Positions 10,869-20,754 of a stretch of 64,000 nucleotides of DNA are shown here, in pieces. Numbering within the stretch: the first letter of the stretch is position 1; every line of letters starts with the position of its first letter. Origin of the DNA: Opitutaceae bacterium (GTDB taxonomy: Bacteria > Verrucomicrobiota > Verrucomicrobiia > Opitutales > Opitutaceae); contig PLXS01000007.1 in NCBI GenBank assembly GCA_003151515.1, positions 1 through 64,000 of the forward strand, written 5' to 3'. Both the position numbers and the translations under genes were made by a program. The notes beneath the pieces are model-generated. The model was given only the letters and a program-made list of their open reading frames with translations. It was not told the DNA's origin and did not search any database.

Positions 10869-12026
10869 CTACACGCCGAGCGCCGTCTTGTAGATGCGGG
10901 GAACGCGCTTGGTCACCGAGCACAGCGTCTCCCAGGGGATCGTGTCCGCCCAGCGGCTGAACTCCGTGATCGAGATCTCGCAGGCGCCCTGCCTGCCCAC
11001 GATGACCGCCTCGTCGCCGCAGGCGACGCCGGGGACGTCCGAAACGTCGACCACGGTCTGGTCCATCGTCACCCTGCCCATGACGGGGCAGCGCACCCCG
11101 CCGACCAGGATGCTCGCCTTGTTGCCGACCGAGCGGGTGATGCCGTCGCCGTAGCCGGCGCACAGCACGGCAACGTTGGAATCGCGCGTCAGCGTGCGCG
11201 TGCGCCCGTAGCTCACGGTCGTGCCCGCGGGGAGGCGCTTCACGATCCCAACGCGTGTCCTGAAGCTGAATACAGGCTCGGTCCTCACCTGGGCGAGCAT
11301 CGATCCCGGGTGCGGCAGGATCCCGAACTGCAGCAGGCCGATCCGCACGGCGTTGAAGGGGCTCGCGCCGGGCATGGTCCCGATCGCGGCGCTGTTGTCG
11401 GCGTGGACGTAGAGGCCGCGCGCGGCGGCCTCCGAGATGCCGCAGGCGTCGAGCGCGAAGAGGAACCTGCGGCGCTGCTCCTCGGTGAAGGCGGGGTCGT
11501 CGTCCGGGCTCGCGAAATGGGTGAAGACCCCGGCCAGCTTGAGGTGCCCCGACCCCCTGATGCGCTCCATGAGCCGCGGGGCCTCGGGGTGCCAGACGCC
11601 GAGCCTGCCCATGCCGGTGTCGATCTTCAGGTGCACCGATATGGGGCGCCCCGCGGCGCGCCCCGCGGCGTCCAGCCTGGACACCTCGTCCGCAGTCGAG
11701 ACCGTCGCGGCGACGTCGTACTCGGCGACGTACCTGTCCTCGTCTGGCAAGAGGGGGCTCAGCAGCAGGATCGGCCATCCGGGCCCCAGCTCCCTGAGCT
11801 GGGCCGCCTCGGTGATGTTCGCGACGCCGAAGAGGTCGGCGCCCGCGTGCATGAGCCTCGCGGCCACGTGCTGCAGGCCGTGGCCGTACGCGTCCGCCTT
11901 GACGACGGCGACGTAGCGGATGTGGGAGGGCAGCGAGGCCCTTATGAGGTGAAGGTTGCGCTCGAGCGCGGCCAGGTCGATCTCGGCCCAGCAGCGCAGG
12001 GGCATGGAGGCTGAGCTCGAGGTCAT
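10869..12026 (-). CDS. alr: Alanine racemase
   Basis: PLP enzyme making D-alanine for peptidoglycan. 385 residues from ATG 12026. The PLP-lysine motif VKADAYGHG is at 42-50, then the conserved VSYGRT and AGYGDG, and the C-terminal domain with GRVTMDQ. The start overlaps the tsaB stop by 4 bases (ATGA), which fixes it; the upstream open frame is a shadow of tsaB in another frame. Confidence 0.95.
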   Translation of the reverse strand: MTSSSASMPLRCWAEIDLAALERNLHLIRASLPSHIRYVAVVKADAYGHGLQHVAARLMHAGADLFGVANITEAAQLRELGPGWPILLLSPLLPDEDRYVAEYDVAATVSTADEVSRLDAAGRAAGRPISVHLKIDTGMGRLGVWHPEAPRLMERIRGSGHLKLAGVFTHFASPDDDPAFTEEQRRRFLFALDACGISEAAARGLYVHADNSAAIGTMPGASPFNAVRIGLLQFGILPHPGSMLAQVRTEPVFSFRTRVGIVKRLPAGTTVSYGRTRTLTRDSNVAVLCAGYGDGITRSVGNKASILVGGVRCPVMGRVTMDQTVVDVSDVPGVACGDEAVIVGRQGACEISITEFSRWADTIPWETLCSVTKRVPRIYKTALGV

Positions 12027-12655
12027 GGCGCGCGGTGGATCTGCGGAACCCACTTGGCGTAGCTCGGCTCGGCGTGGAGGAAGGCGTCCGGCGCCGCCGT
12101 CAGGCGAAAGAGGTCGGCGGAGGCCACCGCGGGATCGCCCAGGAGCGCCGCGAGGTCGTAGGGAACCGTGGAGGTGTCCGGGGGCAAAGGGTCCCAGTGC
12201 CGGAAGCCCTCGGGCGTCACGAGTTCGCCCGAGAGCTCGGGGCCGGGCAGGCGCTCCAGCGCCCCGCCGTCGCGGATGCGGTGCCACAGGCCCCTGCGGG
12301 CGTCGGCGATCACGGCCGCAGCGGGGCGCCCGAGCGCGCGGGCGACGACCGCCAGGCCGCAGTACGCATACGCCGGCCGGGGTGCGATTGCGTCCCATGC
12401 CCGGATCGCCATCGCCGCCGTCCTTATCCCCAGGATCGAGCCCGGGCCTTCGCAGAAGGCGAACCCCCGCATGGCGCCGATCTCCGCGTCCAGCTGGTCG
12501 AGGCACTCAAAGAGCCCGACGCCCGCCTCCTTGGCGCTCGCGGCCCACCGGGGCGCCTGCCCGCGCGCGAGCACGGCCACCTGAACGGTGGCCGACGCAG
12601 CATCGATCAGCAGCACGGGGGACTGCTCCCCTAGGATCTGGGTAAGGCTTGGCAT
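12023..12655 (-). CDS. tsaB: tRNA threonylcarbamoyladenosine biosynthesis protein TsaB
   Basis: Non-catalytic ASKHA-fold partner of TsaD in making t6A37 of tRNAs that read ANN codons. 210 residues from ATG 12655. The phosphate-1-like strand LLIDAASATVQVAVL is at the N-terminus and the family motif GPGSILGIRTA is in the middle. Coupled to alr by an ATGA overlap and divergent from tig. The open frame continues 22 residues upstream, but the conserved strand makes 12655 the better start. Confidence 0.85.
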   Translation of the reverse strand: MPSLTQILGEQSPVLLIDAASATVQVAVLARGQAPRWAASAKEAGVGLFECLDQLDAEIGAMRGFAFCEGPGSILGIRTAAMAIRAWDAIAPRPAYAYCGLAVVARALGRPAAAVIADARRGLWHRIRDGGALERLPGPELSGELVTPEGFRHWDPLPPDTSTVPYDLAALLGDPAVASADLFRLTAAPDAFLHAEPSYAKWVPQIHRAP

Positions 12656-12728
12656 CCTTATTCGAGCCTTCACCAAAGGATGACGGGGGCGCGCCCGCAA
12701 GCCCGGTCGGATCGCGCCCAATACGGCA

Positions 12729-12757
12729 TTGACCCTCGCGCCCTCAAAACCTACGGT
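12729..12757 (+). promoter_or_regulatory. Candidate sigma-70-type promoter for tig-clpP
   Basis: TTGACC at 12729-12734 and TACGGT at 12752-12757 with a 17-base spacer, inside the divergent tsaB/tig gap. The predicted transcription start, near 12764, lies about 36 bases before the tig GTG. The -10 matches the consensus only partly. Confidence 0.35.
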
Positions 12758-12799
12758 TGACCCTTACATTTTGCGCAAAGACCCAAACGACAACACGCC

Positions 12800-14116
12800 G
12801 TGAACGTCCAACTGAACACCGTTTCCGATACCCGAAAGAGCCTGGTAGTCACCATGGACAAGTCCGAGGTTGAGACCGAGCACAAGGCGGTCCTAGGCGA
12901 GTACATCCGTCTGGCAAGGCTCCCGGGATTCCGGCCGGGCAAGGCGCCCGAGGCATTGGTGGTCAAGAGGTTCTCGAAGGAGATCAACGAGGAGTTCAAG
13001 CAGAAGGTCGTTTCCAAGGCCTACCGCGAGGCGCTTGAGAAGGAGAAGCTGGACGTCCTGAGCGTCGTAAAGGTCGAGGAGGGGACGATCGAGCCCGGGG
13101 TCTCTGCCGCCATCACGCTCACCGTGGATGTGCGCCCGGACTTCAAGCTGCCGGAGTACCTGGGGCTGCCGACGAAGGTTCCGCCGGCGGAGCCGACGGA
13201 CGCCGAGGTGGACAGCATCATCCAGGCCCTGCGCTCGGAGTCCGCGGACTTCAAGGCGGCGGAGCGGGCGGCCGCGAAGGGGGACTATGTCAAGCTTGCC
13301 TACGAGGGAGCGATCGATGGCAAGCCGATTTCCGAGATGGCGGGCGACAAGCAGCTCTACGCCAAGGTTCCGCAGACGTGGGAGGAGGTCGAGGGCGCGA
13401 ACGAGGGGATCATCCCCGGCCTGGGCAAGCGCCTCGCCGGCGTCGCCAAGGGCGACAGGAAGACCGTGTCGATAACGTTCCCCGCGAACTTCCAGCCGGT
13501 GCCGGCGCTTGCAGGCAAGACGGCCCAGTACGCGCTCGAGATCCTGGAGATACGCGAGCGGATCCTGCCGGAACTGGACGTGGCCTTCTTCAAGGCGCAC
13601 CGGGTCGACGACCTCGAGGGGCTCAAGGGCCAGGTGCGCTCGAACCTCAAGCTGCAGAAGGAGCGCTCGAACCTCGTGTCGCAGCGCGCGCAGGTCACCC
13701 AGGCGCTCGCCGACAGGGTCAGCTTCGAGCCCCCGCACAGCCTCGTCGACGCGGAGACCCAGTCGGTCCTGCGCCAGTTCATCGAGGAGAACATGCGCCG
13801 CGGCGTCCCCGCCGAGCAGTTCGAGAAGGACAAGAAGGAGCTCTTCGAGAGCGCGCGCAAGGCGGCCTTCGGCAGGGTCAAGGTCCAGCTGATCCTGGCG
13901 AAGATCGCGGAGGCCGAGAAGATAAGCGTCGGGGAGAGGGACATCGACGCCTACATCCTCAAGGAGGCCGCCCGCTCGAACCAGCGGCCGGAAAAGGTCG
14001 CCAAGGAGCTGGCCAAGAACCGCGACGCGCTGCGCTCGGTGCAGCAGGCCATAATTTTCGACAAGTCGGTTGATTTCCTTGTGTCGAAGGCTACGGTTGC
14101 CGTTACACCATCGTGA
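12800..14116 (+). CDS. tig: Trigger factor
   Basis: Ribosome-bound chaperone with a peptidyl-prolyl isomerase domain. 438 residues. The N-terminal ribosome-binding part contains [15 protein letters not shown] (the family signature around the GFRxGK loop), the FKBP-like domain starts near [15 protein letters not shown], and a helical C-terminal arm follows. Start codon is GTG at 12800. Its stop overlaps the clpP GTG by 4 bases. Confidence 0.96.
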   Translation: MNVQLNTVSDTRKSLVVTMDKSEVETEHKAVLGEYIRLARLPGFRPGKAPEALVVKRFSKEINEEFKQKVVSKAYREALEKEKLDVLSVVKVEEGTIEPGVSAAITLTVDVRPDFKLPEYLGLPTKVPPAEPTDAEVDSIIQALRSESADFKAAERAAAKGDYVKLAYEGAIDGKPISEMAGDKQLYAKVPQTWEEVEGANEGIIPGLGKRLAGVAKGDRKTVSITFPANFQPVPALAGKTAQYALEILEIRERILPELDVAFFKAHRVDDLEGLKGQVRSNLKLQKERSNLVSQRAQVTQALADRVSFEPPHSLVDAETQSVLRQFIEENMRRGVPAEQFEKDKKELFESARKAAFGRVKVQLILAKIAEAEKISVGERDIDAYILKEAARSNQRPEKVAKELAKNRDALRSVQQAIIFDKSVDFLVSKATVAVTPS

Positions 14117-14733
14117 GCTATTACGTGCCCATAGTCCTTGAGAACACCGGCCGCGGGGAGCGGTCGATGGACATCTATTCGAGGCTGCTCAAGGACCGCA
14201 TCATCTTCATCGGCACGCCGATCGACGATATGGTCGCGAACCTCGTGATCGCGCAGCTGCTGTTCCTGCAGATGGAGGACGCGAAGAAGGACATCCACCT
14301 GTACATCAATTCCCCGGGCGGCGTCGTGACGGGCGGCATGGCGATCTACGACACCATAAACTTCCTGCAGTGCGACGTGGTGACGTACTGCATCGGCATG
14401 GCGGCCAGCATGAGCACGGTGCTGCTCGCCGCGGGCACCAAGGGGAAGCGCTTCGCGCTGCCCAACAGCCGCGTCATGATCCATCAGCCCTCGGGCGGCG
14501 CGGGCGGTCAGGCGGCCGACATAACGATTGCTGCGAAGGAGATCCTGCGCTGGCGCAAGACGCTGAGCGAGGTGATCGCCCGCCACACGGGCAAGTCCCC
14601 CGAGCAGGTGGACAAGGACTCCGACCGGGACTACTACCTTAGCGCCCAGGAGGCCAAGGAGTATGGCATTGTGGACCACGTGGTTGCGTCGACAAGGGAG
14701 GCGCAGACAATCGTGGTTAAGTCAGCCGCGTAG
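14113..14733 (+). CDS. clpP: ATP-dependent Clp protease proteolytic subunit
   Basis: Serine peptidase chamber that works with ClpX. 206 residues. The catalytic triad is visible: Ser99 in GMAASMST, His124 in MIHQPSGG, Asp173 in [14 protein letters not shown] start at 14113 overlaps the tig stop (GTGA); clpX follows after 63 bases. The order tig-clpP-clpX is widely conserved. Confidence 0.97.
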   Translation: MSYYVPIVLENTGRGERSMDIYSRLLKDRIIFIGTPIDDMVANLVIAQLLFLQMEDAKKDIHLYINSPGGVVTGGMAIYDTINFLQCDVVTYCIGMAASMSTVLLAAGTKGKRFALPNSRVMIHQPSGGAGGQAADITIAAKEILRWRKTLSEVIARHTGKSPEQVDKDSDRDYYLSAQEAKEYGIVDHVVASTREAQTIVVKSAA

Positions 14734-14796
14734 GCACCCCGGGGGCCGCAGTTTCCGCCCTCGACAGAGCCCCGGCCTACCCCAGACTCTCCCGCC

Positions 14797-16086
14797 ATGG
14801 CCAAATCGTCGCGCATGACCTTGTGCTCCTTCTGCGGCAAATCGCAGGCGGAGGTGAAGAAGATCATCGCCGGGCCGGGCGTGTACATCTGCGACTCCTG
14901 CGTCAACGTCTGCAAGACGATCATCGACCGGGAGGTCAGGCAGCCGGCGGTCGAGGTAAAGCCGGCGTTCCGGATGATCAAGCCCTCGGGCATCAAGAAG
15001 GTGCTCGACGACTACGTGATCGGCCAGGAGCACGCGAAGAAGGTCCTCTCGGTCGCCGTCTACAACCACTACAAGCGCCTCAACTTCGAGTCGGGGCAGA
15101 CGCCGCGCGACCCGGCCGCCGTGGCGACCGAGTTCAGCGACGTCGAGGTCGAGAAGAGCAACATCCTGCTCGTGGGGCCGACGGGCTCGGGCAAGACCCT
15201 CCTGGCGAGGTCGCTCGCCCGGATCCTCGACGTGCCCTTCGCGATCTCGGACGCCACGACGCTCACCGAGGCGGGCTACGTCGGCGAGGACGTCGAGAAC
15301 GTCGTGCTGCGGCTGCTGCAGAACGCCAACTACGACGTCAAGCGCGCCGAGTGCGGGATCATCTACATAGACGAGATAGACAAGATCCGCCGCACCACCG
15401 AGAACGTCTCCATAACGCGCGACGTCTCGGGCGAGGGCGTGCAGCAGGCTCTGCTCAAGATCCTCGAGGGCACCGTGAGCAACGTGCCGCCGCAGGGTGG
15501 GCGCAAGCACCCGAACCAGGAGTACGTCCAGGTCAACACCTCGAACATCCTGTTTGTCTGCGGCGGCGCCTTCGTGGGTCTGGACCAGATCGTCAAGAAG
15601 AGGCTGGGCCACCGCTCCATCGGCTTCCACATCAACGCCGAGGACCGCGAGGTCTCCCCCGAGGAGATGATGAAGAGCATCGCGCCGGAGGACCTCGTGC
15701 GCTTCGGGATGATCCCGGAGTTCATCGGGCGCCTTCCCGTGGTCACGGTCCTTGACGAGCTCAAGACGGCCGACCTTGAGAAGATCCTGCTGCGGACGAA
15801 GAACGCGATGGTCAAGCAGTACTCGAAGCTCTTCGCGATGGACGGCGTTCGCCTCAGGTTCACGCCGGACGCCGTCAAGGCGGTGGCCCTTAAGGCCATC
15901 GAGCTCAAGACGGGCGCCCGGGCCCTGAGGGCTATCCTCGAGGGCATCATGCTCGAGATCATGTACGACCTGCCGCAGCAGGACGACGTGACCGAGGTGA
16001 TCGTCGACGCGGCCGCGGTCGCCGGCAAGCGCCGGCCGACGATCAGGCGCCTGCCCAAGGCCGCCCCCAACGAGAACGCCGCCTAG
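14797..16086 (+). CDS. clpX: ATP-dependent Clp protease ATP-binding subunit ClpX
   Basis: AAA+ unfoldase that feeds ClpP. 429 residues. The N-terminal C4 zinc site uses Cys10, Cys13, Cys32 and Cys35; Walker A GPTGSGKT is at 127-134; Walker B is [10 protein letters not shown]; and SIGFHI carries the IGF loop that docks on ClpP. It runs up to a convergent M42 peptidase gene 15 bases away. Confidence 0.97.
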   Translation: MAKSSRMTLCSFCGKSQAEVKKIIAGPGVYICDSCVNVCKTIIDREVRQPAVEVKPAFRMIKPSGIKKVLDDYVIGQEHAKKVLSVAVYNHYKRLNFESGQTPRDPAAVATEFSDVEVEKSNILLVGPTGSGKTLLARSLARILDVPFAISDATTLTEAGYVGEDVENVVLRLLQNANYDVKRAECGIIYIDEIDKIRRTTENVSITRDVSGEGVQQALLKILEGTVSNVPPQGGRKHPNQEYVQVNTSNILFVCGGAFVGLDQIVKKRLGHRSIGFHINAEDREVSPEEMMKSIAPEDLVRFGMIPEFIGRLPVVTVLDELKTADLEKILLRTKNAMVKQYSKLFAMDGVRLRFTPDAVKAVALKAIELKTGARALRAILEGIMLEIMYDLPQQDDVTEVIVDAAAVAGKRRPTIRRLPKAAPNENAA

Positions 16087-16101
16087 CGGCGCCGGCCGGG
16101 A

Positions 16102-17169
16102 TCACCAGCTGCGGTAGTCGCCCTTGGCGACGCCCCTGGCGAATTCCACGAAGAGCTTGACGCAGCGCTCGACGTCCTCGAGGTCGACCACCTCGCTCGG
16201 CGTGTGCATGTAGCGCAGGGGGATGCTCACGACGCCGGTCGCCACGCCGCCGCGGCCGACCTGGATCGCCTTGGCGTCGGTTCCCGTCGGCCTCGGGTCG
16301 CTCTCGACCTGGTAGGGGATCTTCAGCTTCCTTGCCGCCCTCACCAGGCCGTCGAAGACCTTCGGGTTGATGTTGGCGCCGCGGCAGAGCATCGGGCCGC
16401 CGCTCAGCTTCGTCTCGCCATACTTGCGGTTGTCGCAGTCGGGGTGGTCGGTCGCGTGGCCGACGTCGACAACGAGGGCCACCTGGGGGTCGACGGAGAA
16501 CACGGAGCCGGTGGCGCCGCGAACACCGATCTCCTCCTGGGAGGTCGCGACGGAGACGACCCTGGCCTCCAGCCGCTTCCTGTCCTTCGCGAGCCTGATC
16601 AGGGCCTCGCCGACCACGTAGGCCCCGACCTTGTTGTCGAAGGCGCGCGCCGTCCCGATGGAGCCGTGGATCAGTTCGAATTCATGGTCGTACGTCGCAG
16701 CGTCCCCGATGGAGACGCGCTCGAGGGCCTCCTTCTTGCTGCGCGCCCCGATGTCGATCCAGATCTCGTGGATCTCGGGCACCTTCTTTCGGTCCGCCTC
16801 GTCCATCAGGTGAATGGCGCGCTTGCCGGTGACGCCCTTCACGGGCCCTTTCTCCGTCTGGATGATGACGCGCCTGCCGGAGATCACCGTGCGGTCATGG
16901 CCCCCTATCGTGTCAAAGTACAGGAACCCGTCCTTGTTCACGTAGGTGATGATGAGGCCTAGCTCGTCCATGTGGCCCGCAAACATGAGCGTCGGGTCGC
17001 CCCCCGGGTTCAGCGTCGCAATGCGGTTGCCCAGGGCGTCGCCCGTGTACGCGTCAGCGCTCGGCTTGACGTGCCGGTCGAAGACCTCCTGGGCTTCGCG
17101 CTCATACCCGGAGGGGGAGCGGGCGTGGAGCAGTTCAGTGAGAAAGGCAGGGGGCGTGTATTGTGCCAT
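16102..17169 (-). CDS. M42 family metallopeptidase (glutamyl/leucyl aminopeptidase-like)
   Basis: Cytoplasmic dinuclear zinc aminopeptidase of the FrvX/YsdC family. 355 residues from ATG 17169. The metal ligands appear in order: AGHMDELG (His66, Asp68), FDNKVGAY, SQEEIGVRG (catalytic Glu plus ligand), VVDVGHATDHP and YMHTPSEV near the C-terminus. The frame stays open for another 198 residues upstream, but that part lies over hisA on the other strand and lacks family features. It may trim peptides released by ClpXP or imported by the peptide transporter; that is a guess from content only. Confidence 0.9.
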   Translation of the reverse strand: MAQYTPPAFLTELLHARSPSGYEREAQEVFDRHVKPSADAYTGDALGNRIATLNPGGDPTLMFAGHMDELGLIITYVNKDGFLYFDTIGGHDRTVISGRRVIIQTEKGPVKGVTGKRAIHLMDEADRKKVPEIHEIWIDIGARSKKEALERVSIGDAATYDHEFELIHGSIGTARAFDNKVGAYVVGEALIRLAKDRKRLEARVVSVATSQEEIGVRGATGSVFSVDPQVALVVDVGHATDHPDCDNRKYGETKLSGGPMLCRGANINPKVFDGLVRAARKLKIPYQVESDPRPTGTDAKAIQVGRGGVATGVVSIPLRYMHTPSEVVDLEDVERCVKLFVEFARGVAKGDYRSW

Positions 17170-17271
17170 CTTCGTTTTGGATAGTGCCGCCAATGTCGCG
17201 CACCGTGGCGGGAACCGCAACGGGGAAAAAGGCCTTGCCTTCGGGCCCATACGTGGGACGTTGCGCGTCCG

Positions 17272-18009
17272 ATGACGATCTACCCCGCCATTGACATCAG
17301 GGCCGGGCGCTGCGTCCGCCTGACGCAGGGCCGGGCCGACGCGGAGACGGTCTATTCCGACGACCCTGCGTCGGTGGCCGCGGGTTTCCGCGGGGCCGGG
17401 GCCGAATGGGTGCACGTCGTCGATCTGGACGGCGCATTCGCGGGCGAGCCCGCAAACCAGGACGCCGTAAGGCGGATCTTGGGCTGCGGTCTCAAGGTGC
17501 AGCTCGGCGGCGGCCTGAGGACGAGGGAGGCGGTCGCCGCCGCGGTCGAGATGGGGGTTTCGCGCGTCGTCATCGGGACGCGCGCCGCCGAGAGCGAGCC
17601 GTTCATGGCCGAGCTGGTCGCGGCCTACGGCAACCGCATCGCGGTCGGGATCGACGCCAGGGATGGGAAGGTCGCCATACGCGGGTGGGTCGACGCAACG
17701 GCGGTGACGGCGCTCGGCCTTGCCAGGCGCATGGACGCCCTCGGCGTGGCGACGCTGGTGCACACCGACGTCGGGACCGACGGGATGCTCACGGGCCCGA
17801 ACCTTGCCGCCCAGGAGGCGATGCTTGGCGCGGTCCAGGCGACCGTCATCGCGAGCGGGGGAGTCGCCCGGCGCGAGGATGTCGTCCGCCTCTTGCAGCT
17901 GGCCAAGAGTCGCCCGAACCTGGGCGGCGTCATCGTCGGGAAGGCGATCTACGAGGGCAGAGTCCAGCTCCGGGACCTGCTCGTGCTCAGTGGCGCAAAG
18001 GGCGTTTAG
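17272..18009 (+). CDS. hisA: Phosphoribosylformimino-5-aminoimidazole carboxamide ribotide isomerase
   Basis: TIM-barrel isomerase of histidine synthesis. 245 residues. The first catalytic Asp is in YPAIDIRAG (Asp8) and the second in HTDVGTDG; phosphate loops include QLGGGLR and IASGGV. Other his genes are not adjacent in the window. The 3' end overlaps the convergent reductase gene by 23 bases. Confidence 0.95.
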   Translation: MTIYPAIDIRAGRCVRLTQGRADAETVYSDDPASVAAGFRGAGAEWVHVVDLDGAFAGEPANQDAVRRILGCGLKVQLGGGLRTREAVAAAVEMGVSRVVIGTRAAESEPFMAELVAAYGNRIAVGIDARDGKVAIRGWVDATAVTALGLARRMDALGVATLVHTDVGTDGMLTGPNLAAQEAMLGAVQATVIASGGVARREDVVRLLQLAKSRPNLGGVIVGKAIYEGRVQLRDLLVLSGAKGV

Positions 18010-19408
18010 TGCTCCGTGAGCGCGCGTGCGGCAGGGCCTCCGCGATCTCCTCCAGCGGATAGGTGACTATCTCGGCGAGGGTGGGGTGGTACCACGGGGC
18101 CCGGAGCATGTCGTGGACGGTCGCGCGCATGGCCAGGGGCGTCGAGAAGCAGTGGATCAACTCCCCGGCATCCTTGCCGACGATCTCCGCCCCCAGCAGG
18201 CGTCCCTTTCGGGCTTCCGCGAGGACCTTCACGTAGCCGTAGTTCGCGTTCATGAGTATGGACTTTCCGTGGTCGTTGAAGGGATAGCTCGCGGCGATGT
18301 ACTTGACGTGCCGCTCCGCAAGCTCGCGCTCGCGCAGGCCCAGGGTTGCCACCTGCGGATCGGTGAAGACGACACCCAGGAGCAGCGAGTGGTCGACGGG
18401 CTTCAGGCCCTTAAGTCCGCAGGCATGGCGTGCGGCGAGCTCGGCCTGCTGGATCGCGACGTGAACTATCTCGTGCGGCCCGCAGCAGTCGCCGGCCGCA
18501 TAGATGTGGGGAACGCCGGACTGCTGCCAGCGGTTGGTGAGTATCCTCCCGTTCGAGGCGGTGGCGACGCCCGCTGCGTCCAGCCCGAGTCCGGCCGTGG
18601 CGGGCTCCCGGCCAAGCGCATTGAACAGGTGCTGCGCATGGCGCATGAGGGTCCTTCTGCCCTGCTTGAACCTGACCCATGCCCCCTTCGCGCTCGTGCG
18701 GATTCCGAGGACCTGCGTGCCCGTGTGGACTTCCATTCCCTCGTCCTCGAAGGCGCGCCGGACCACGGCGGCCGCCTCCCTGGAGTGCTCCCGCAGCAGG
18801 TCGGGGCTCCTCTGGATCAGGCACACGCGTGCGCCGATCCTCCTTAAGTACTGGGCAAGCTCACAGGCCACGATGCCGCCGCCCAGCACGATGACGCTTC
18901 GGGGCTTGAAATCGAGGGAGAGGACATCGTCGCTGGTCCAGAAGCTGGAAGAGGCGAGACCGGGAACGGGCGGGACGCTCACCCTCGAGCCGGTGCCGAT
19001 GATTATGCGCTTCGCCCTGATCTTGCTCCCGTCCTTAAGAACCAGGGTGTGCGCGTCCGCGAAGCGCGCGTGGCTTCGTATCAGGTCGAACTTGCCCGAC
19101 TTGAGGTGCTTGAGCCGGTCGCTCGTAAACTCGGCGATGATGCGCCGCTTCCGGGCCTGCACCTCGGCCATGTCGGCGGCGGCGCCGCGCACCCGCAGCC
19201 CGAAATCCCGGGCGCTGCGGGCGAGGTGGAGGACCTCCGCCGAATAGATGAGGGTCTTCGAGGGCATGCAACCCCTCAGGATGCACAGGCCGCCGAGCTC
19301 GCGCGCCCCGTCAATGACGGCTACACGCTTGCCTAGGCTCGCGGCAATTCGCGCGGCGTTGAAACCGGCGGACCCGCCACCTATCGCCACAAAGTCGTAT
19401 GAGAGCAT
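17987..19408 (-). CDS. FAD-dependent pyridine nucleotide-disulfide oxidoreductase (Lpd/MerA-like)
   Basis: 473-residue flavoprotein of the class I disulfide reductase family. The FAD motif GGGSAGFNAAR is at 10-20, the redox-active pair is Cys42/Cys47 in CILRGC, the NAD motif is VLGGGIVACELAQYL, and the dimer-domain active-site motif is YHPTLAE near the C-terminus. It lacks a heavy-metal domain and no 2-oxoacid dehydrogenase genes are near, so lipoamide dehydrogenase is unlikely. It is last in the large minus-strand glycan cluster, 3 bases after the sugar transferase. The substrate is unknown. Confidence 0.85.
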   Translation of the reverse strand: MLSYDFVAIGGGSAGFNAARIAASLGKRVAVIDGARELGGLCILRGCMPSKTLIYSAEVLHLARSARDFGLRVRGAAADMAEVQARKRRIIAEFTSDRLKHLKSGKFDLIRSHARFADAHTLVLKDGSKIRAKRIIIGTGSRVSVPPVPGLASSSFWTSDDVLSLDFKPRSVIVLGGGIVACELAQYLRRIGARVCLIQRSPDLLREHSREAAAVVRRAFEDEGMEVHTGTQVLGIRTSAKGAWVRFKQGRRTLMRHAQHLFNALGREPATAGLGLDAAGVATASNGRILTNRWQQSGVPHIYAAGDCCGPHEIVHVAIQQAELAARHACGLKGLKPVDHSLLLGVVFTDPQVATLGLRERELAERHVKYIAASYPFNDHGKSILMNANYGYVKVLAEARKGRLLGAEIVGKDAGELIHCFSTPLAMRATVHDMLRAPWYHPTLAEIVTYPLEEIAEALPHARSRSTKRPLRH

Positions 19409-19411
19409 CGC

Positions 19412-20752
19412 TCAGTGACCCTTTTGAAGGAGCATCACGTGGATCGTTTTCAGGACAATCGATGCGTCGAGCATGAAGGAGAAGTTGCGGATGTAGTACA
19501 GGTCGTACTCGAGCTTCCTGAGCGTGTCCTGGAGGTCGAGGCCGTACCTGTAATTGACCTGGGCCCAGCCCGTTATCCCGGGCTTCACGAGATGGCGGAA
19601 GTGGTAGCAGGGAATCTTGCGCTCGTATTCGGCGACCAGGCGGTCCCATTCGGCACGCGGCCCGATAAGGCTCATCTGGCCGCAGAGCACATTCCACAGC
19701 TGAGGAAGCTCGTCGAGGCGCCCCGCTCGCAGCCAACGACCGACCCGGGTGATCCGTGCGTCCCCCTGCCTCGTATAGGGGTCGCCGGCCCCGACCGCCT
19801 CCTTCATGGTCCTTAGCTTTAGCAGCCTGAACGGCACCCGATGCTTCCCTATGCGTGTCTGGGCAAAGAAGACGGGCCCGCCGCCCTCGAGCTTTATGGC
19901 CAGGGCCGCCAGCGCGATCACCGGCGACGAGAGGAGCAGACCTACGGTTGAGAGAACCACGTCAAGCATCCCCTTGATTCGCTCGAAGACTGGCTCGCGC
20001 GCCACCTTGAAACCCTCCTGGAAGAGCCAGACCGGATTGATCCTGTAGAGGGGAATCTTCCTCCAATAAACCTGGTTGAAAAACTCGAGCGTGTAGGTCG
20101 GGGTGCCGTCAAAATACAGCTGAACCAGCCGCAAGGGGAGCTCGGGGGGAAACTCCCTCCCGGACTCCTTCACCACGATCGCCTCCGCTCTGACCTTTGA
20201 CTCGGCTATGGAATCGAGCACGCCTTCAAAGGCATTGTAGCCGTCGGCCGTGTCCACATGGAGCAGGGGCGTGCGGGTTCCCATCCGCTCGCACTCCACC
20301 TTGAATTCGTCGAAGTCCGGCTTCGCTCCGACAAACACGATCACCCTGGCGCCCACCGAGATCGCCCTCCTGCTGTAGATGGCCCTCCGGTATTCCAGGG
20401 TCAGCGGCCCCAGCAGGGCAAAGCTGATCAGGATCACGGCCCTGCTCTCCTGAAGCTCGAATCCGATCGGAATGAAAACGAATGTGAGCAGCAGAATCGT
20501 GAGGCAGCTGAAGAACGTGGCGATCAGGTGGCCACTCGCGTAATCCAGGCTGAGCATGTCGGAGCGCAGGCCGTAGCCGTCGATCAGATACAGCGCCATG
20601 ACAAACACCAGGGCGGGTACGGTGTACGCCCAAAGATACGCTGGCGTGGAGACTCCCCTCAGGTAGGTGACCACGCCGAACAGAACCACCGTCGACGCGA
20701 CGTCGCAGGCGACGAGGAACAGCAGGTTCTTATGATATGCTTTGATGACCAC
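19412..20752 (-). CDS. Polyprenyl-phosphate sugar-1-phosphate transferase (WcaJ/WbaP-like)
   Basis: Initiating enzyme that loads the first sugar phosphate on undecaprenyl phosphate at the inner membrane. 446 residues: several N-terminal membrane segments up to about residue 120, a middle nucleotide-binding-like domain, then the bacterial sugar transferase domain with RIGKHRVPFRLLKLRTM and VKPGITGWAQVNYRYG. GTG start at 20752, 2 bases after the GT2 stop. It likely commits carbon to the glycan made by this cluster. Confidence 0.9.
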   Translation of the reverse strand: MVIKAYHKNLLFLVACDVASTVVLFGVVTYLRGVSTPAYLWAYTVPALVFVMALYLIDGYGLRSDMLSLDYASGHLIATFFSCLTILLLTFVFIPIGFELQESRAVILISFALLGPLTLEYRRAIYSRRAISVGARVIVFVGAKPDFDEFKVECERMGTRTPLLHVDTADGYNAFEGVLDSIAESKVRAEAIVVKESGREFPPELPLRLVQLYFDGTPTYTLEFFNQVYWRKIPLYRINPVWLFQEGFKVAREPVFERIKGMLDVVLSTVGLLLSSPVIALAALAIKLEGGGPVFFAQTRIGKHRVPFRLLKLRTMKEAVGAGDPYTRQGDARITRVGRWLRAGRLDELPQLWNVLCGQMSLIGPRAEWDRLVAEYERKIPCYHFRHLVKPGITGWAQVNYRYGLDLQDTLRKLEYDLYYIRNFSFMLDASIVLKTIHVMLLQKGH

Positions 20753-20754
20753 GA

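Noticed and set aside
9187-11778. 863-residue minus-strand open frame across ugd and alr
   Set aside because: Overlaps well-supported genes; composition (Arg/Gly/His-rich) is that of a GC-rich shadow frame.
12027-12506. N-terminal extension of alanine racemase
   Set aside because: Antisense-like sequence over tsaB; the ATGA start at 12026 fits the family start.
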